Assembly (NCBI RefSeq): GCF_023705585.1
Contig: NZ_BOQE01000001.1
Coordinates: forward strand, 2,698,710-2,762,709
DNA: 64,000 nt
Origin: Collibacillus ludicampi
GTDB taxonomy: Bacteria > Bacillota > Bacilli > Tumebacillales > BOQE01
Direction: 5' to 3'
The notes below the pieces were generated by a model that saw only the letters and a program-made list of their open reading frames with translations, was not told where the DNA came from and did not search any database. Below are positions 47,683 through 55,613 of the stretch, piece by piece; within the stretch, counting starts at the first letter, position 1, and every line of letters starts with the position of its first letter. A program made the translations under genes and the position numbers.

Positions 47683-49053
47683 ATGATTGAGAAAATTCTA
47701 GGTCAACGATATAAATTAACCGAACGTATACATGTGTCCGATGTTGCCGAATCGTATCACGCGTTGGATACTGCATTGCCGCGTATGGTAACTGTAAAAA
47801 TCTATAAATTAAAAGGTATTGGAAATTCTATTGAATCCTGGAAGAAAGCAGCGCAAATCACTGCGAGTTTATCACATCCAAATGTCGTTTCGCTTTTTGA
47901 TATGGGCTTTGATGGAGACCATTGTTATTTGGTGATGGAACACTTGGAAGGACGAACTTTACAACAAATCATTCGTGAACGAAGACGATTTACTCTTGAA
48001 GAAGTGATTTCCTATTGTCATAGTTTGGCGGACGCACTTGTTTATGCACATAAAATGGGAGTTTTACACGGATCCCTATCGACCGCGAATGTTTGGTGGA
48101 ACGGGGCGACGGTCAAGATCGCCGATTTCTGTGTGGACGGTATCATCAAGAACGACGTGAATCAAACTCGGGAGTCTGATCTCGTTCAATTAGGAAAACT
48201 CATCGACGAATGGTTAGTGGGGACGGTTCCTTTGACGAATGAGCCGCTACGGCAAATGTTTGAACGGATCATCGATCGAGCGATCGGCCGAAAGCCACCT
48301 GTATACCAAGATGTACAACAAATGGCCAATGATCTATTGACATTGAAACAATCATTCACCCAAGTGTCTTCTGCTAAAGACACACGGGAGGATAAGAATG
48401 TGTTTGTCAAAAAATCTTCACACCAATCCCATGAAAAAAAATCATTGGCATCCCAAGTGAATGTTTTCACGAGAGCCGGTCGATCGGAAAAGAAAGCATA
48501 TTCTCCAGCCGAACCCAAAAAACGGAACCGTCTTTTGAACGGATTACATTTGTTCAAGCGCAACACGAAGAGGAAGAGAACGTTCCAAGCGCCAACAACC
48601 GTCTCGGATAAAGCGAAATCGGTCATCGTGAGCCTGTTAGGGGCAGGAGCTGGGGTAGCGGCGGTAGTTGTCGTCACTTTAGTGGCTTTATCCTACGGAT
48701 TTTTTTCGGGCCATACAACGAAGACCACAGCGGGTAAAAATGATCAACAACCGCCGGCGACCCAGGTACAAGCTGCGGGAAATACGAACAATGGCAATAC
48801 AACGAATCAAAGTAGCGATCAGCAAAAAGATACACAAGACAATACCGAAAACAATACGCCTGACGGAACGGCCCCCAATGTTGTCGGCTTAACACAACAG
48901 GAAGCGCAGAACCGTCTGATCGCTGCAGGATATCGTTACTATTATGAGATTCAACCATCCAATCAGCCTTCGGGAACCGTATTCAAACAAGAGCCGGCGG
49001 CAGGTACCACTTTGCCCAAAGGTTCGCGTGTACAATTTTGGGTAAGTCAGTAA
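47683..49053 (+). CDS. PASTA-domain protein kinase-like protein, probable pseudokinase
   Basis: A 456-residue protein with a kinase fold (about 1-230), a basic linker, a membrane helix (GAGAGVAAVVVVTLVALSYG, near 315-340), a Gln/Asn/Thr-rich spacer and one C-terminal PASTA domain (APNVVGLTQQEAQNRLIAAG). The layout is that of PrkC. However the glycine loop reads IHVSDVAESYHA, the alpha-C Glu is absent (KKAAQITASLSHP), and HRDLKPEN reads HGSLSTANV with no catalytic Asp. The ATP-site Lys (TVKIYK) and DFC for DFG remain. It may bind muropeptides and signal without catalysis. Confidence 0.85.
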   Translation: MIEKILGQRYKLTERIHVSDVAESYHALDTALPRMVTVKIYKLKGIGNSIESWKKAAQITASLSHPNVVSLFDMGFDGDHCYLVMEHLEGRTLQQIIRERRRFTLEEVISYCHSLADALVYAHKMGVLHGSLSTANVWWNGATVKIADFCVDGIIKNDVNQTRESDLVQLGKLIDEWLVGTVPLTNEPLRQMFERIIDRAIGRKPPVYQDVQQMANDLLTLKQSFTQVSSAKDTREDKNVFVKKSSHQSHEKKSLASQVNVFTRAGRSEKKAYSPAEPKKRNRLLNGLHLFKRNTKRKRTFQAPTTVSDKAKSVIVSLLGAGAGVAAVVVVTLVALSYGFFSGHTTKTTAGKNDQQPPATQVQAAGNTNNGNTTNQSSDQQKDTQDNTENNTPDGTAPNVVGLTQQEAQNRLIAAGYRYYYEIQPSNQPSGTVFKQEPAAGTTLPKGSRVQFWVSQ

Positions 49054-49067
49054 ATGTTGCTTAAAAC

Positions 49068-49102
49068 AAGCGCCCGGACGAATGAACCTATGTCCGGGCG
49101 CG
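49068..49102. terminator. Hairpin between the pseudokinase and RsmF-type genes
   Basis: GCGCCCGGAC and GTCCGGGCGC pair perfectly. The T-rich side (TTGTTTT) is on the minus strand, so it best serves the RsmF-type gene. Confidence 0.7.
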
Positions 49103-49120
49103 AGATACATGTTCAAAAAG

Positions 49121-50485
49121 TTAATGGATACGCAGTCCTTTTGGGTAATGATTCTTCAACAGAGATCCTGTCTGTTTACCAAAGCCTAGAGGGAAACCGT
49201 CTACTGTGACGAGCGTCCATCCATCTTCCCCTTGTCTTGGGATCGTTTCCCCCCGCAAGTAGGCAAACACTTCTGCTGAATCCGGGGAGAAATCGATCGT
49301 CCGGAGTGCGTGTTTTGCCTCCAGTGCGAGTGCAAGGCTATGACTTGGCTCAAACCGGTTTTTCTTGCGTGTTCCAAGATGCAGTCCTGGACGTATCACT
49401 TTGATTCCTGAGAGATCGGGTAATTGATCCATCGTGAGATAAAGATGATCGCCGAATAGCATGTAGGTTCCCGTTATGGGTTCCTTTAGATTCTCTTGCG
49501 TGAATGATAGATAAGCTTGTATCACATCTGAGGGGACACGGGGTGTGACGGATTTGATTTTCCGATCTTCTCCGTCGATTTTCTCCAAAAGAGCGATAAA
49601 ATGTCCTTCTCCACGTATCTTGTGCGGCCATAGCCGAATCGTTTGTGAAAGTTTGAACTTGTTATTTTGAGCCCACTCTTCGTGGCCCGGGGAAAACCCA
49701 TTCAAATCTGGAATCGTAAGCAAACGAAAATCAGGGTGTCGCTCCAAAAAATCTGCGATCGTCTGTTCGTTCTCTTCAGGAGCGAATGTACATGTCGAGT
49801 AGACGAGTTTTCCTCCTACACGCAGCATCTTTGCCGCTGCATCAAGGATTTCCGCTTGGCGGATTGCGCATTGCTCGATTGTTTCCATACTCCACATGGC
49901 ACAAGCTTCCGGATCCTTGCGAAACATACCTTCTCCTGAACAGGGAGCGTCAACGAGCACCCGATCAAAGAATGAAGGGAAACGTTTCGCCAACTGATTG
50001 GGCATTTCGTTCGTGATGAGTGCGTTTTTTACACCGAAACGCTCCAGGTTTTCCGCGAGGGCCTTGACGCGGACGGGATGGGGTTCGTTGGCGACAAGCA
50101 AGCCTCTTCCTTGCAAATAGGTAGCGATCTGTGTGGCTTTGCCTCCCGGAGCGGCGCAGAGATCGAGGACTCGTTCACCGGGGATAGGGGACAAAACGGA
50201 AGCCACCGCCATAGCGCTCGGTTCTTGAATATAATACAGCCCTGCCGCGTGATAGACATGCTTACCGGGTTGATCCGTTTCCTCGTAATAAAAACCTTCA
50301 TTTGTCCATGGAACGGGAGTAAGATGAAAAGGGTTGAAGTGCAAAAAGTCTTCTACCGTAACTTTGAGCGTATTCACGCGCAAACCATGAACGCGAGGTT
50401 TGCTATAAATTTGCAAAAACGGATCAAATTCAACTTCCAATAACTGTTTCATCCGTTTGAGAAAGAGTTCTGGCAATTCGATCAT
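49121..50485 (-). CDS. RsmF/RsmB-type rRNA cytosine-C5 methyltransferase
   Basis: A 454-residue NOL1/NOP2/Sun-family enzyme that methylates C5 of cytosine in rRNA. Motifs are VLDLCAAPGGKATQIATYL (SAM site), VLVDAPCSGEGMFRKDPEA with one catalytic Cys, and LVYSTCTFAPEENEQTI with the second. The C-terminal extension of about 160 residues fits RsmF-type FERM and PUA-like domains. GGAGG lies 7 nt before the ATG. Confidence 0.92.
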   Translation of the reverse strand: MIELPELFLKRMKQLLEVEFDPFLQIYSKPRVHGLRVNTLKVTVEDFLHFNPFHLTPVPWTNEGFYYEETDQPGKHVYHAAGLYYIQEPSAMAVASVLSPIPGERVLDLCAAPGGKATQIATYLQGRGLLVANEPHPVRVKALAENLERFGVKNALITNEMPNQLAKRFPSFFDRVLVDAPCSGEGMFRKDPEACAMWSMETIEQCAIRQAEILDAAAKMLRVGGKLVYSTCTFAPEENEQTIADFLERHPDFRLLTIPDLNGFSPGHEEWAQNNKFKLSQTIRLWPHKIRGEGHFIALLEKIDGEDRKIKSVTPRVPSDVIQAYLSFTQENLKEPITGTYMLFGDHLYLTMDQLPDLSGIKVIRPGLHLGTRKKNRFEPSHSLALALEAKHALRTIDFSPDSAEVFAYLRGETIPRQGEDGWTLVTVDGFPLGFGKQTGSLLKNHYPKGLRIH

Positions 50486-50581
50486 CAGGAAACCTCCATT
50501 TACGATCGCAGGGATTTCTTCCCCCTTTGTAGAATTTTCTTTCAGAAGGCTATTATACGCGGAAAGGAAACTGTTGCAAAT

Positions 50582-51382
50582 ATGTATGTATCGACTTCAT
50601 ATCTCGACCAGCAACCGTCTACTCCACCGAAACGAAGCAAGTGGAAAGCCGTTGTATTAGTCATGCTATTTTTTCTGATCGTATTGACTGTCTTGTTCAT
50701 ACAGTCTCCTTTCTCCAAAGTGCGTTCGATTGAGGTCGTCGGAACGGATGATCTGAAACCGGAGCGCATACTGGCCGATTCCGGTTTATCGAAAGGGATG
50801 AGCATTTGGAAAATTCGTCCTTCTGCAGTTTCTGAATCCATCCTTGAGAAAAATCCAATTGTCAATAAAGCGGATATCAGTTTGAATATTTGGTCTGGCA
50901 AGGTCATCATTGCTCTTTCGGAAAAAAAAGTAGTAGGTCTTTTTTTGTATAAAGGGAAGTTCTATCGTTTATTGAGTGATGGGATCGTGTTTGACGAGTC
51001 GGCTACCGATTTCCCCGATATTCCGATCCTGACGACATCGAAAAATCTTGTGATCACCCCTGGCCAGAAGATCGGTTCGCCGGAATTTCTGATGATTGCT
51101 GATCAGTTAGCGAAAGTAGATGATACAATTCTCAAGCAAATTTCTGAAGTCCATCAAACAAATGGTGACTTTTGGTATAGTTGGGTGATCTATACGAAGG
51201 ATAAATATGAAATTCGTTTGGATGGGAAGAATCTGCAAGGGGCATTGGAAACTTATGTGAAATTCCGGCAGCAGTTGAATGAATCAGGAAAACCACCGGG
51301 AATTATTAATTTTTGGGGAGATAAATCATGGTATGATCCCTATTCTGGTGACAGCAGCGATAACTCCAATAACCATCAATAG
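50582..51382 (+). CDS. FtsQ/DivIB-like cell division protein
   Basis: A 266-residue bitopic membrane protein. A short basic cytoplasmic N-terminus, one helix (AVVLVMLFFLIVLTVLFI, near 24-41), then a POTRA domain (VRSIEVVGTDDLKPERILAD) and a FtsQ-type beta domain. This is the architecture of FtsQ/DivIB, which recruits septal wall synthesis proteins. It is far from any dcw genes, next to acpS. A second copy elsewhere would decide whether this is the main DivIB. Ribosome site AAAGGAA is loosely spaced. Confidence 0.8.
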   Translation: MYVSTSYLDQQPSTPPKRSKWKAVVLVMLFFLIVLTVLFIQSPFSKVRSIEVVGTDDLKPERILADSGLSKGMSIWKIRPSAVSESILEKNPIVNKADISLNIWSGKVIIALSEKKVVGLFLYKGKFYRLLSDGIVFDESATDFPDIPILTTSKNLVITPGQKIGSPEFLMIADQLAKVDDTILKQISEVHQTNGDFWYSWVIYTKDKYEIRLDGKNLQGALETYVKFRQQLNESGKPPGIINFWGDKSWYDPYSGDSSDNSNNHQ

Positions 51383-51409
51383 TTTAAAGAAAAGTTAGGA
51401 GAGAAGGGA

Positions 51410-51778
51410 ATGCGGATTGGTACAGACCTTGTGGAAATCAAAAGAATCGACCGACTCATGCACGAAGAGAGTTTTCTTATGCGCGTCTACACGAAGGCAG
51501 AAAGGGAATTGGCTGATCGAATGGGGCCGAAACGAAGGGCGGAGTTTTTTGCTGGTCGGTTTGCCGTAAAAGAATCAGTCGCCAAAGCCATTGGAACGGG
51601 AATTGGTCAAGGTATTAACTGGAGAGATATTGAAACCCTGCAACAAGAAAACGGGGAACCTTTTACACGGATTACGGGACAGGCGTTCGCCCGTATGCAC
51701 GAGCGTGGCTTGTCCCGCGTACATGTGAGTATCAGTCATGCAGGGGGACTCGCACTTGCGTTTGTCGTTCTCACATAA
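51410..51778 (+). CDS. acpS: Holo-[acyl-carrier-protein] synthase
   Basis: Transfers phosphopantetheine from CoA to the acyl carrier protein. 122 residues with RIGTDLVEIKRIDRL (metal-binding Asp), AEFFAGRFAVKESVAKAIGTG with the conserved Glu, and VHVSISHAGGLALAFVVL. Normal length. AGGAGAG before the ATG. It follows the FtsQ-like gene by 27 nt, probably in one operon. Confidence 0.96.
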   Translation: MRIGTDLVEIKRIDRLMHEESFLMRVYTKAERELADRMGPKRRAEFFAGRFAVKESVAKAIGTGIGQGINWRDIETLQQENGEPFTRITGQAFARMHERGLSRVHVSISHAGGLALAFVVLT

Positions 51779-51820
51779 AATCTTTGATGTACTTGGAAGC
51801 GGGGCTAAGAAGGACAATGT

Positions 51821-51961
51821 TCAGGACGCTTTTAACGCATCGATATTGATGCCGCGACTTTGAATTTCTTCCAGAAGGAGGTTAATGAAGTGAGCATCTA
51901 ACTTCTGCTCGATCGCTTGCAGATAGGCTTCAATTAAGATTTCATCACTCAACTGATGCAT
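51821..51961 (-). CDS. sda: Sporulation histidine kinase inhibitor Sda
   Basis: A 46-residue helical hairpin protein, MHQLSDEILIEAYLQAIEQK and on to LLLEEIQSRGINIDAL. It matches Sda, which blocks KinA-type kinases when replication is perturbed and so delays sporulation. The LSDELLIE-like motif is the family signature. ATG at 51961 with GAGGTGA 7 nt upstream is preferred over a longer frame. A cluster of DnaA boxes lies just upstream, as known for B. subtilis sda. Confidence 0.85.
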   Translation of the reverse strand: MHQLSDEILIEAYLQAIEQKLDAHFINLLLEEIQSRGINIDALKAS

Positions 51962-52033
51962 GCCGCACTCACCTCTTTGCATAAGCTTTGCTCTAACTAT
52001 AACATGAGTAAAAAATGAGAACAATCGTTCTTA

Positions 52034-52144
52034 TTATCCACACCATACTGTGGATGACATGTGTGAAACTTGTGGATCAATTGTGGAAATATGTTACGAT
52101 CATGATACCCATGCCATCTAATAACGTGAATAACGATATCCACA
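52034..52144. promoter_or_regulatory. DnaA-box cluster upstream of sda
   Basis: A perfect box TTATCCACA is at 52034-52042. One-mismatch boxes are at 52049-52057 and 52071-52079 (reverse strand) and 52136-52144, and a weaker one at 52082-52090. Five boxes in 111 nt, 70-180 nt upstream of sda, fit DnaA control of sda transcription. Confidence 0.75.
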
Positions 52145-52396
52145 AAATGTTCCAAGTTGTCGCAAATTGTCAAAAAATTTTTGGGTAAAGTAACAATGCA
52201 TAGGATGTAGCTTTTCTCGTATCCTATATGTATCGCTTGAATTCTTGCTGTTATCATCAATATTTTTTATTACTTAAGTCGACAAATCTCGCGCTATCTA
52301 TCAATATTATGTATAATAGAGCAAGAAATATGAACCATTGCCTTTGTACTGACAAGGGTTTTGGAAATGAAATTTCGAAGTTTGGAGGGAATGTGA
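52145..52396 (+). promoter_or_regulatory. Upstream region of citrate synthase gene
   Basis: No gene is seen. A TATAAT lies at 52312-52317, 80 nt before the start, without a good -35. AGGAT/ATCCT forms a hairpin near 52203-52226. CcpC or CcpA control is known for B. subtilis citZ, but I cannot identify their sites here. Confidence 0.4.
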
Positions 52397-53527
52397 ATGT
52401 CAAACCAAACATATAAAGCCGGCTTGGAAGATGTAATCGCCGGTGTTTCCGAGATTTGTTTTATCGATGGGGACGAAGGGCGTCTCGTTTATCGTGGATA
52501 TGATATTCACGATTTAGTCAATCATCAGGCGACATTCGAAGAGGTTGTTTACCTTCTTTGGCATGGTGAACTCCCGAACAAAGAACAGTTGGATGCAATC
52601 ACAAAAGATTTGAAGGAAAACAGAGAACTTCATCCGGAACTGGTGAATCTCTTGAAATCGCTTCCGAAAGATTCTACGCCGATGGAAGTGTTACGTACGG
52701 TCGTTTCTACCGCTTCCATGTATGATCCCGATAATAAAGACAATTCACGCGAAGCGAATATTCGCAAAGCCACCCGCCTGGTAGCACAAATTCCGACGAT
52801 CGTTGCGTATAATGAACGTTTACGCAAAGGTCTCGACGTGATTCCCCCGAAGAAGGACAATTCCCTTGCCGAGAACTTTCTTTACATGCTGACCGGTAAA
52901 CAACCGAATCCGCTCGAAGCGCGCGCATTTAATATTGCGTTGATTCTGCATGCCGATCATGAATGGAACGCATCGACGTTTGCGGCACGCGTAACGGCAG
53001 CGACACTTTCTGATATGTATTCTGCGATCACCTCGGCAATCGGTACGCTGAAAGGACCATTGCACGGAGGTGCAAACGAACAAGTGATGCGCATGTTGCT
53101 TGAAATCGGCGAACCTGAGAAGGCGGAAGAATGGGTAAAAAATGCGCTTGCCAATAAACAGAAGATAATGGGATTCGGACATCGCGTATACCATACGGAA
53201 GACCCCCGCGCTACCCATCTCAGACAAATGTCAAAAGAACTCGGTGAGCGTGAAGGCCAAACTAAATGGTTTGAGATGTCTCAAATCATCGAAAAAGTTG
53301 TTCACGAGCAGAAAGGGCTCTATCCAAATGTAGATTTCTACTCGGCATCCACATACTATGTAATGGGCATTGATGTTGAGATTTATACACCGATCTTTGC
53401 TTGTTCACGCATTTCCGGATGGACGGCACATGTTTTAGAACAATACAGCAATAACCGTTTGATTCGTCCACGTGCTGATTATGTGGGGGTCAAGCGTCGT
53501 ACTTACGTTCCGATTGAACAGCGATAA
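52397..53527 (+). CDS. citZ: Citrate synthase
   Basis: Condenses acetyl-CoA and oxaloacetate to citrate. 376 residues, as in Gram-positive dimeric enzymes. Active-site segments are LHADHEWNASTFAARV, GPLHGGANEQVMRML, IMGFGHRVYHTEDPR and the Asp in YPNVDFYSAS. GGAGGG before the ATG. In Bacillus citZ lies directly upstream of icd-mdh; here it is 28 kb away with its own promoter region and terminator. Confidence 0.96.
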   Translation: MSNQTYKAGLEDVIAGVSEICFIDGDEGRLVYRGYDIHDLVNHQATFEEVVYLLWHGELPNKEQLDAITKDLKENRELHPELVNLLKSLPKDSTPMEVLRTVVSTASMYDPDNKDNSREANIRKATRLVAQIPTIVAYNERLRKGLDVIPPKKDNSLAENFLYMLTGKQPNPLEARAFNIALILHADHEWNASTFAARVTAATLSDMYSAITSAIGTLKGPLHGGANEQVMRMLLEIGEPEKAEEWVKNALANKQKIMGFGHRVYHTEDPRATHLRQMSKELGEREGQTKWFEMSQIIEKVVHEQKGLYPNVDFYSASTYYVMGIDVEIYTPIFACSRISGWTAHVLEQYSNNRLIRPRADYVGVKRRTYVPIEQR

Positions 53528-53601
53528 AATAACGTGTTCAACTGGGAAGAAAAACGGAGCATTGCCTCTCGTATGGACGTTGAGAGCAGCCCGCATATCA
53601 T

Positions 53602-53643
53602 ATGAAACCGTACCTGATCCACTTAGGTGCGGTTTTTTTGCCC
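53602..53643 (+). terminator. Terminator of citZ
   Basis: AACCGTACC and GGTGCGGTT pair with one T-G around an 11-nt loop and are followed by seven Ts. Confidence 0.85.
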
Positions 53644-53760
53644 TTTTGGAAAGAATCATTTGTGGTCAGTCGTCCAAAGCCAATTCCAAAATAACCATAA
53701 TGTTACAGAGTATCAATCGTGTTTACGGAAATAATAAAGTCAACAAGGAGGTGATACACA

Positions 53761-53975
53761 TGGCACTTGGACAAAAACGAAACGAACTCGTAGTCAAAGG
53801 TGCAGCAAAAGCTCTTGATCAACTCAAATACGAAGTAGCACAAGAGCTGGGTATCCAAACTCCGCAAGATGGCTACTGGGGAACGATGTTGACCCGTGAT
53901 ACCGGAGCGATCGGGGGGAACATCACCCGTAAGTTGGTCGCTTTGGCAGAAGCCCAACTTGCTGGTCGTCAATAA
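53761..53975 (+). CDS. Alpha/beta-type small acid-soluble spore protein
   Basis: A 71-residue DNA-binding spore protein that protects dormant-spore DNA. The GPR protease site region is LKYEVAQELGIQ, and the second conserved helix GGNITRKLVALAEAQLAG is intact. The frame is open upstream to 53472, but ATG 53761 with AAGGAGGTG is the start. Expression in the forespore under SigG is expected from the family. Confidence 0.95.
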
Positions 53976-53997
53976 TCGCATAGTATGTTATAACCCT

Positions 53998-54026
53998 GAG
54001 CCTTCAGAGAGATCTGAAGGCTCTTA
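53998..54026 (+). terminator. Terminator of the SASP gene
   Basis: GAGCCTTCAGA pairs perfectly with TCTGAAGGCTC around GAGA, with a short T-rich stretch after. Confidence 0.75.
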
Positions 54027-54203
54027 CTGTTACGTCCTTGCATGATTAACGAACGATATATGCACACTTCTCGGCATATGTATATATGCTAAGTAAAAAA
54101 GTATCCATCTACATATAATCTTGTCCCCTAAAATGGATCTGTTTATGCATCTTATCTGCATCATCAGTTAAAGGGGAGTTTATAATTTTCTGAAAGGAGA
54201 TAA

Positions 54204-54572
54204 GTGAATCCCGTGAACAGTTTTTGGATTGAGATCTTGAATCAAGGTTTGAACATTCTCTTGCAGGCATCCGTTCTTGTACTCTTGTATTTGTTTCGAC
54301 AACTCGTTCAAAAAATCTCTGCATATTATGAAAGTCATACCTCATTGAGACAACGGGAACTGCTTACGATGTTAGGCCATGAAGCTTTCACGTTTGCAGA
54401 GACGGTATACAGGAACATGGATAGGGACGCGAAGTTAAATGAAGCGTTACGCTATCTCTTATCAAAAGCGGAACAACACGGACTTTCTATTTCGATGAAA
54501 GACGCACGTGCGGTTATCGAAAAGGATTGGCTTGAAGACAGGCGTAGATCAGGAATACCCTTACCAAGTTAG
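54204..54572 (+). CDS. LLH-family holin-like protein
   Basis: A 122-residue protein with one N-terminal membrane helix (ILLQASVLVLLYLFRQLV) and a helical soluble part. HEAFTFAETVYRNMDRDAKL and ALRYLLSKAEQHGLSIS resemble the phage LLH holins. GTG start with AAAGGAG 4 nt upstream. There are no other phage genes nearby, so it may be a domesticated gene or serve spore or wall lysis. Family assignment is moderate. Confidence 0.65.
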   Translation: MNPVNSFWIEILNQGLNILLQASVLVLLYLFRQLVQKISAYYESHTSLRQRELLTMLGHEAFTFAETVYRNMDRDAKLNEALRYLLSKAEQHGLSISMKDARAVIEKDWLEDRRRSGIPLPS

Positions 54573-54641
54573 GGAAACGTGATTCATTTTGAAGAAAGAT
54601 AAGAGGACAAGGGGGTGCCTTGTCCCGTTTCTCTACACCGA

Positions 54642-55073
54642 TCAGTGCGCTTGAGGCTGACTCGGTTCGGAGATTTCAGAGAGCGCGTAGCCAGCCTCGT
54701 CTTCGTGGATGGAGACGGTGGCCAAGTCCCCGATTGAAACGATGCCGACCAAACGGCCTCCTTCTACGACCGGGAGACGGCGGATCTGATGGTCGGCCAT
54801 CAAGTCAGCCGCTTCGTGAGCATCCATGTCAGGAGTACCCGTTACCACGGAACTAGTCATGCAATCGCGTACGCGCGTTGTGTTCACGTCTTTCCCTAAA
54901 GCGACAACGTTGAGTACGATATCGCGGTCGGTGATAACACCAGTGAGCTTGTCTCCTTCGCACACAGGGATAATACCAACGTTGACTGATTGCATGGCTT
55001 TAGCGGCATCCATAACACTATCATCAGGTCGACAAACTTTGACGTCGTCAGTCATCAATTCTCTCAGTTTCAT
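54642..55073 (-). CDS. CBS-domain protein (YhcV-like)
   Basis: A 143-residue protein made of two CBS motifs: KLRELMTDDVKVCRPDDSVM to GIIPVCEGDKLTGVITDRDI, then VRDCMTSSVVTGTPDMDAHE to RLPVVEGGRLVGIVSIGDLA. Such stand-alone pairs bind adenine nucleotides. Perfect AAGGAGG site 8 nt before the ATG. A ligand and target are not known. Confidence 0.9.
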   Translation of the reverse strand: MKLRELMTDDVKVCRPDDSVMDAAKAMQSVNVGIIPVCEGDKLTGVITDRDIVLNVVALGKDVNTTRVRDCMTSSVVTGTPDMDAHEAADLMADHQIRRLPVVEGGRLVGIVSIGDLATVSIHEDEAGYALSEISEPSQPQAH

Positions 55074-55170
55074 TTCGATCGCCTCCTTCAGATGTGAAAA
55101 ACAAAAAGATTGCAGGGTTCTCCTGCAACTGTATGATTTGCAATCTGGGCTTTACATATGCGCATAGAAG

Positions 55171-55518
55171 CTATTCCTGTATGGGCTTCACTTCCCCTAA
55201 TGCTATATACACCCCCCATGTACCGAGAATGAGGTGAATGAGATTTTCAACGATTTCCAAGTGAATGTTCATGATCTGTGTAAACAAAAAGCCGCTGATC
55301 CCCAATATCACGAGTAGAATTCCCATGATATACGCGTATGGCTTTGTGTATTTGCTATGTCCGACAGCAATTCCAATAAAGCCGAAAATAAAGTGAAGAA
55401 CCGTGTGGACACGATCGAATTGAATGAGTCCCCACAGATCATGTGTGAACAGTCCGGTTACACCCAACAACAAAAAAACCCATCCTGTCGAGCGCGCGAA
55501 TATGACACTCACCCGCAT
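55171..55518 (-). CDS. DUF4383-type membrane protein
   Basis: A 115-residue protein with four hydrophobic helices (STGWVFLLLGVTGLFTHDLW, HTVLHFIFGFIGIAVG, and two more). The HFIFG and NLIHLILGTWGVYIAL segments match DUF4383 proteins. The start could be the GTG at 55512, which is better spaced from GAGGGGG. Function unknown. Confidence 0.75.
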   Translation of the reverse strand: MRVSVIFARSTGWVFLLLGVTGLFTHDLWGLIQFDRVHTVLHFIFGFIGIAVGHSKYTKPYAYIMGILLVILGISGFLFTQIMNIHLEIVENLIHLILGTWGVYIALGEVKPIQE

Positions 55519-55613
55519 CCCCCTCTTTGCCCCTCAAGCTCTTCTATAACGATATGAAGAGAACGGTTTACATATGAGAAAAAAGAGATGAAGCAGTTAT
55601 TCGCTCCATCTCT

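Noticed and set aside
52034-52144. Chromosomal replication origin
   Set aside because: DnaA boxes are present, but there is no dnaA-dnaN neighbourhood; the cluster is better explained by sda control.
54204-54572. Prophage
   Set aside because: Only the holin-like gene is present; there is no integrase, terminase, capsid or att-like repeat nearby.
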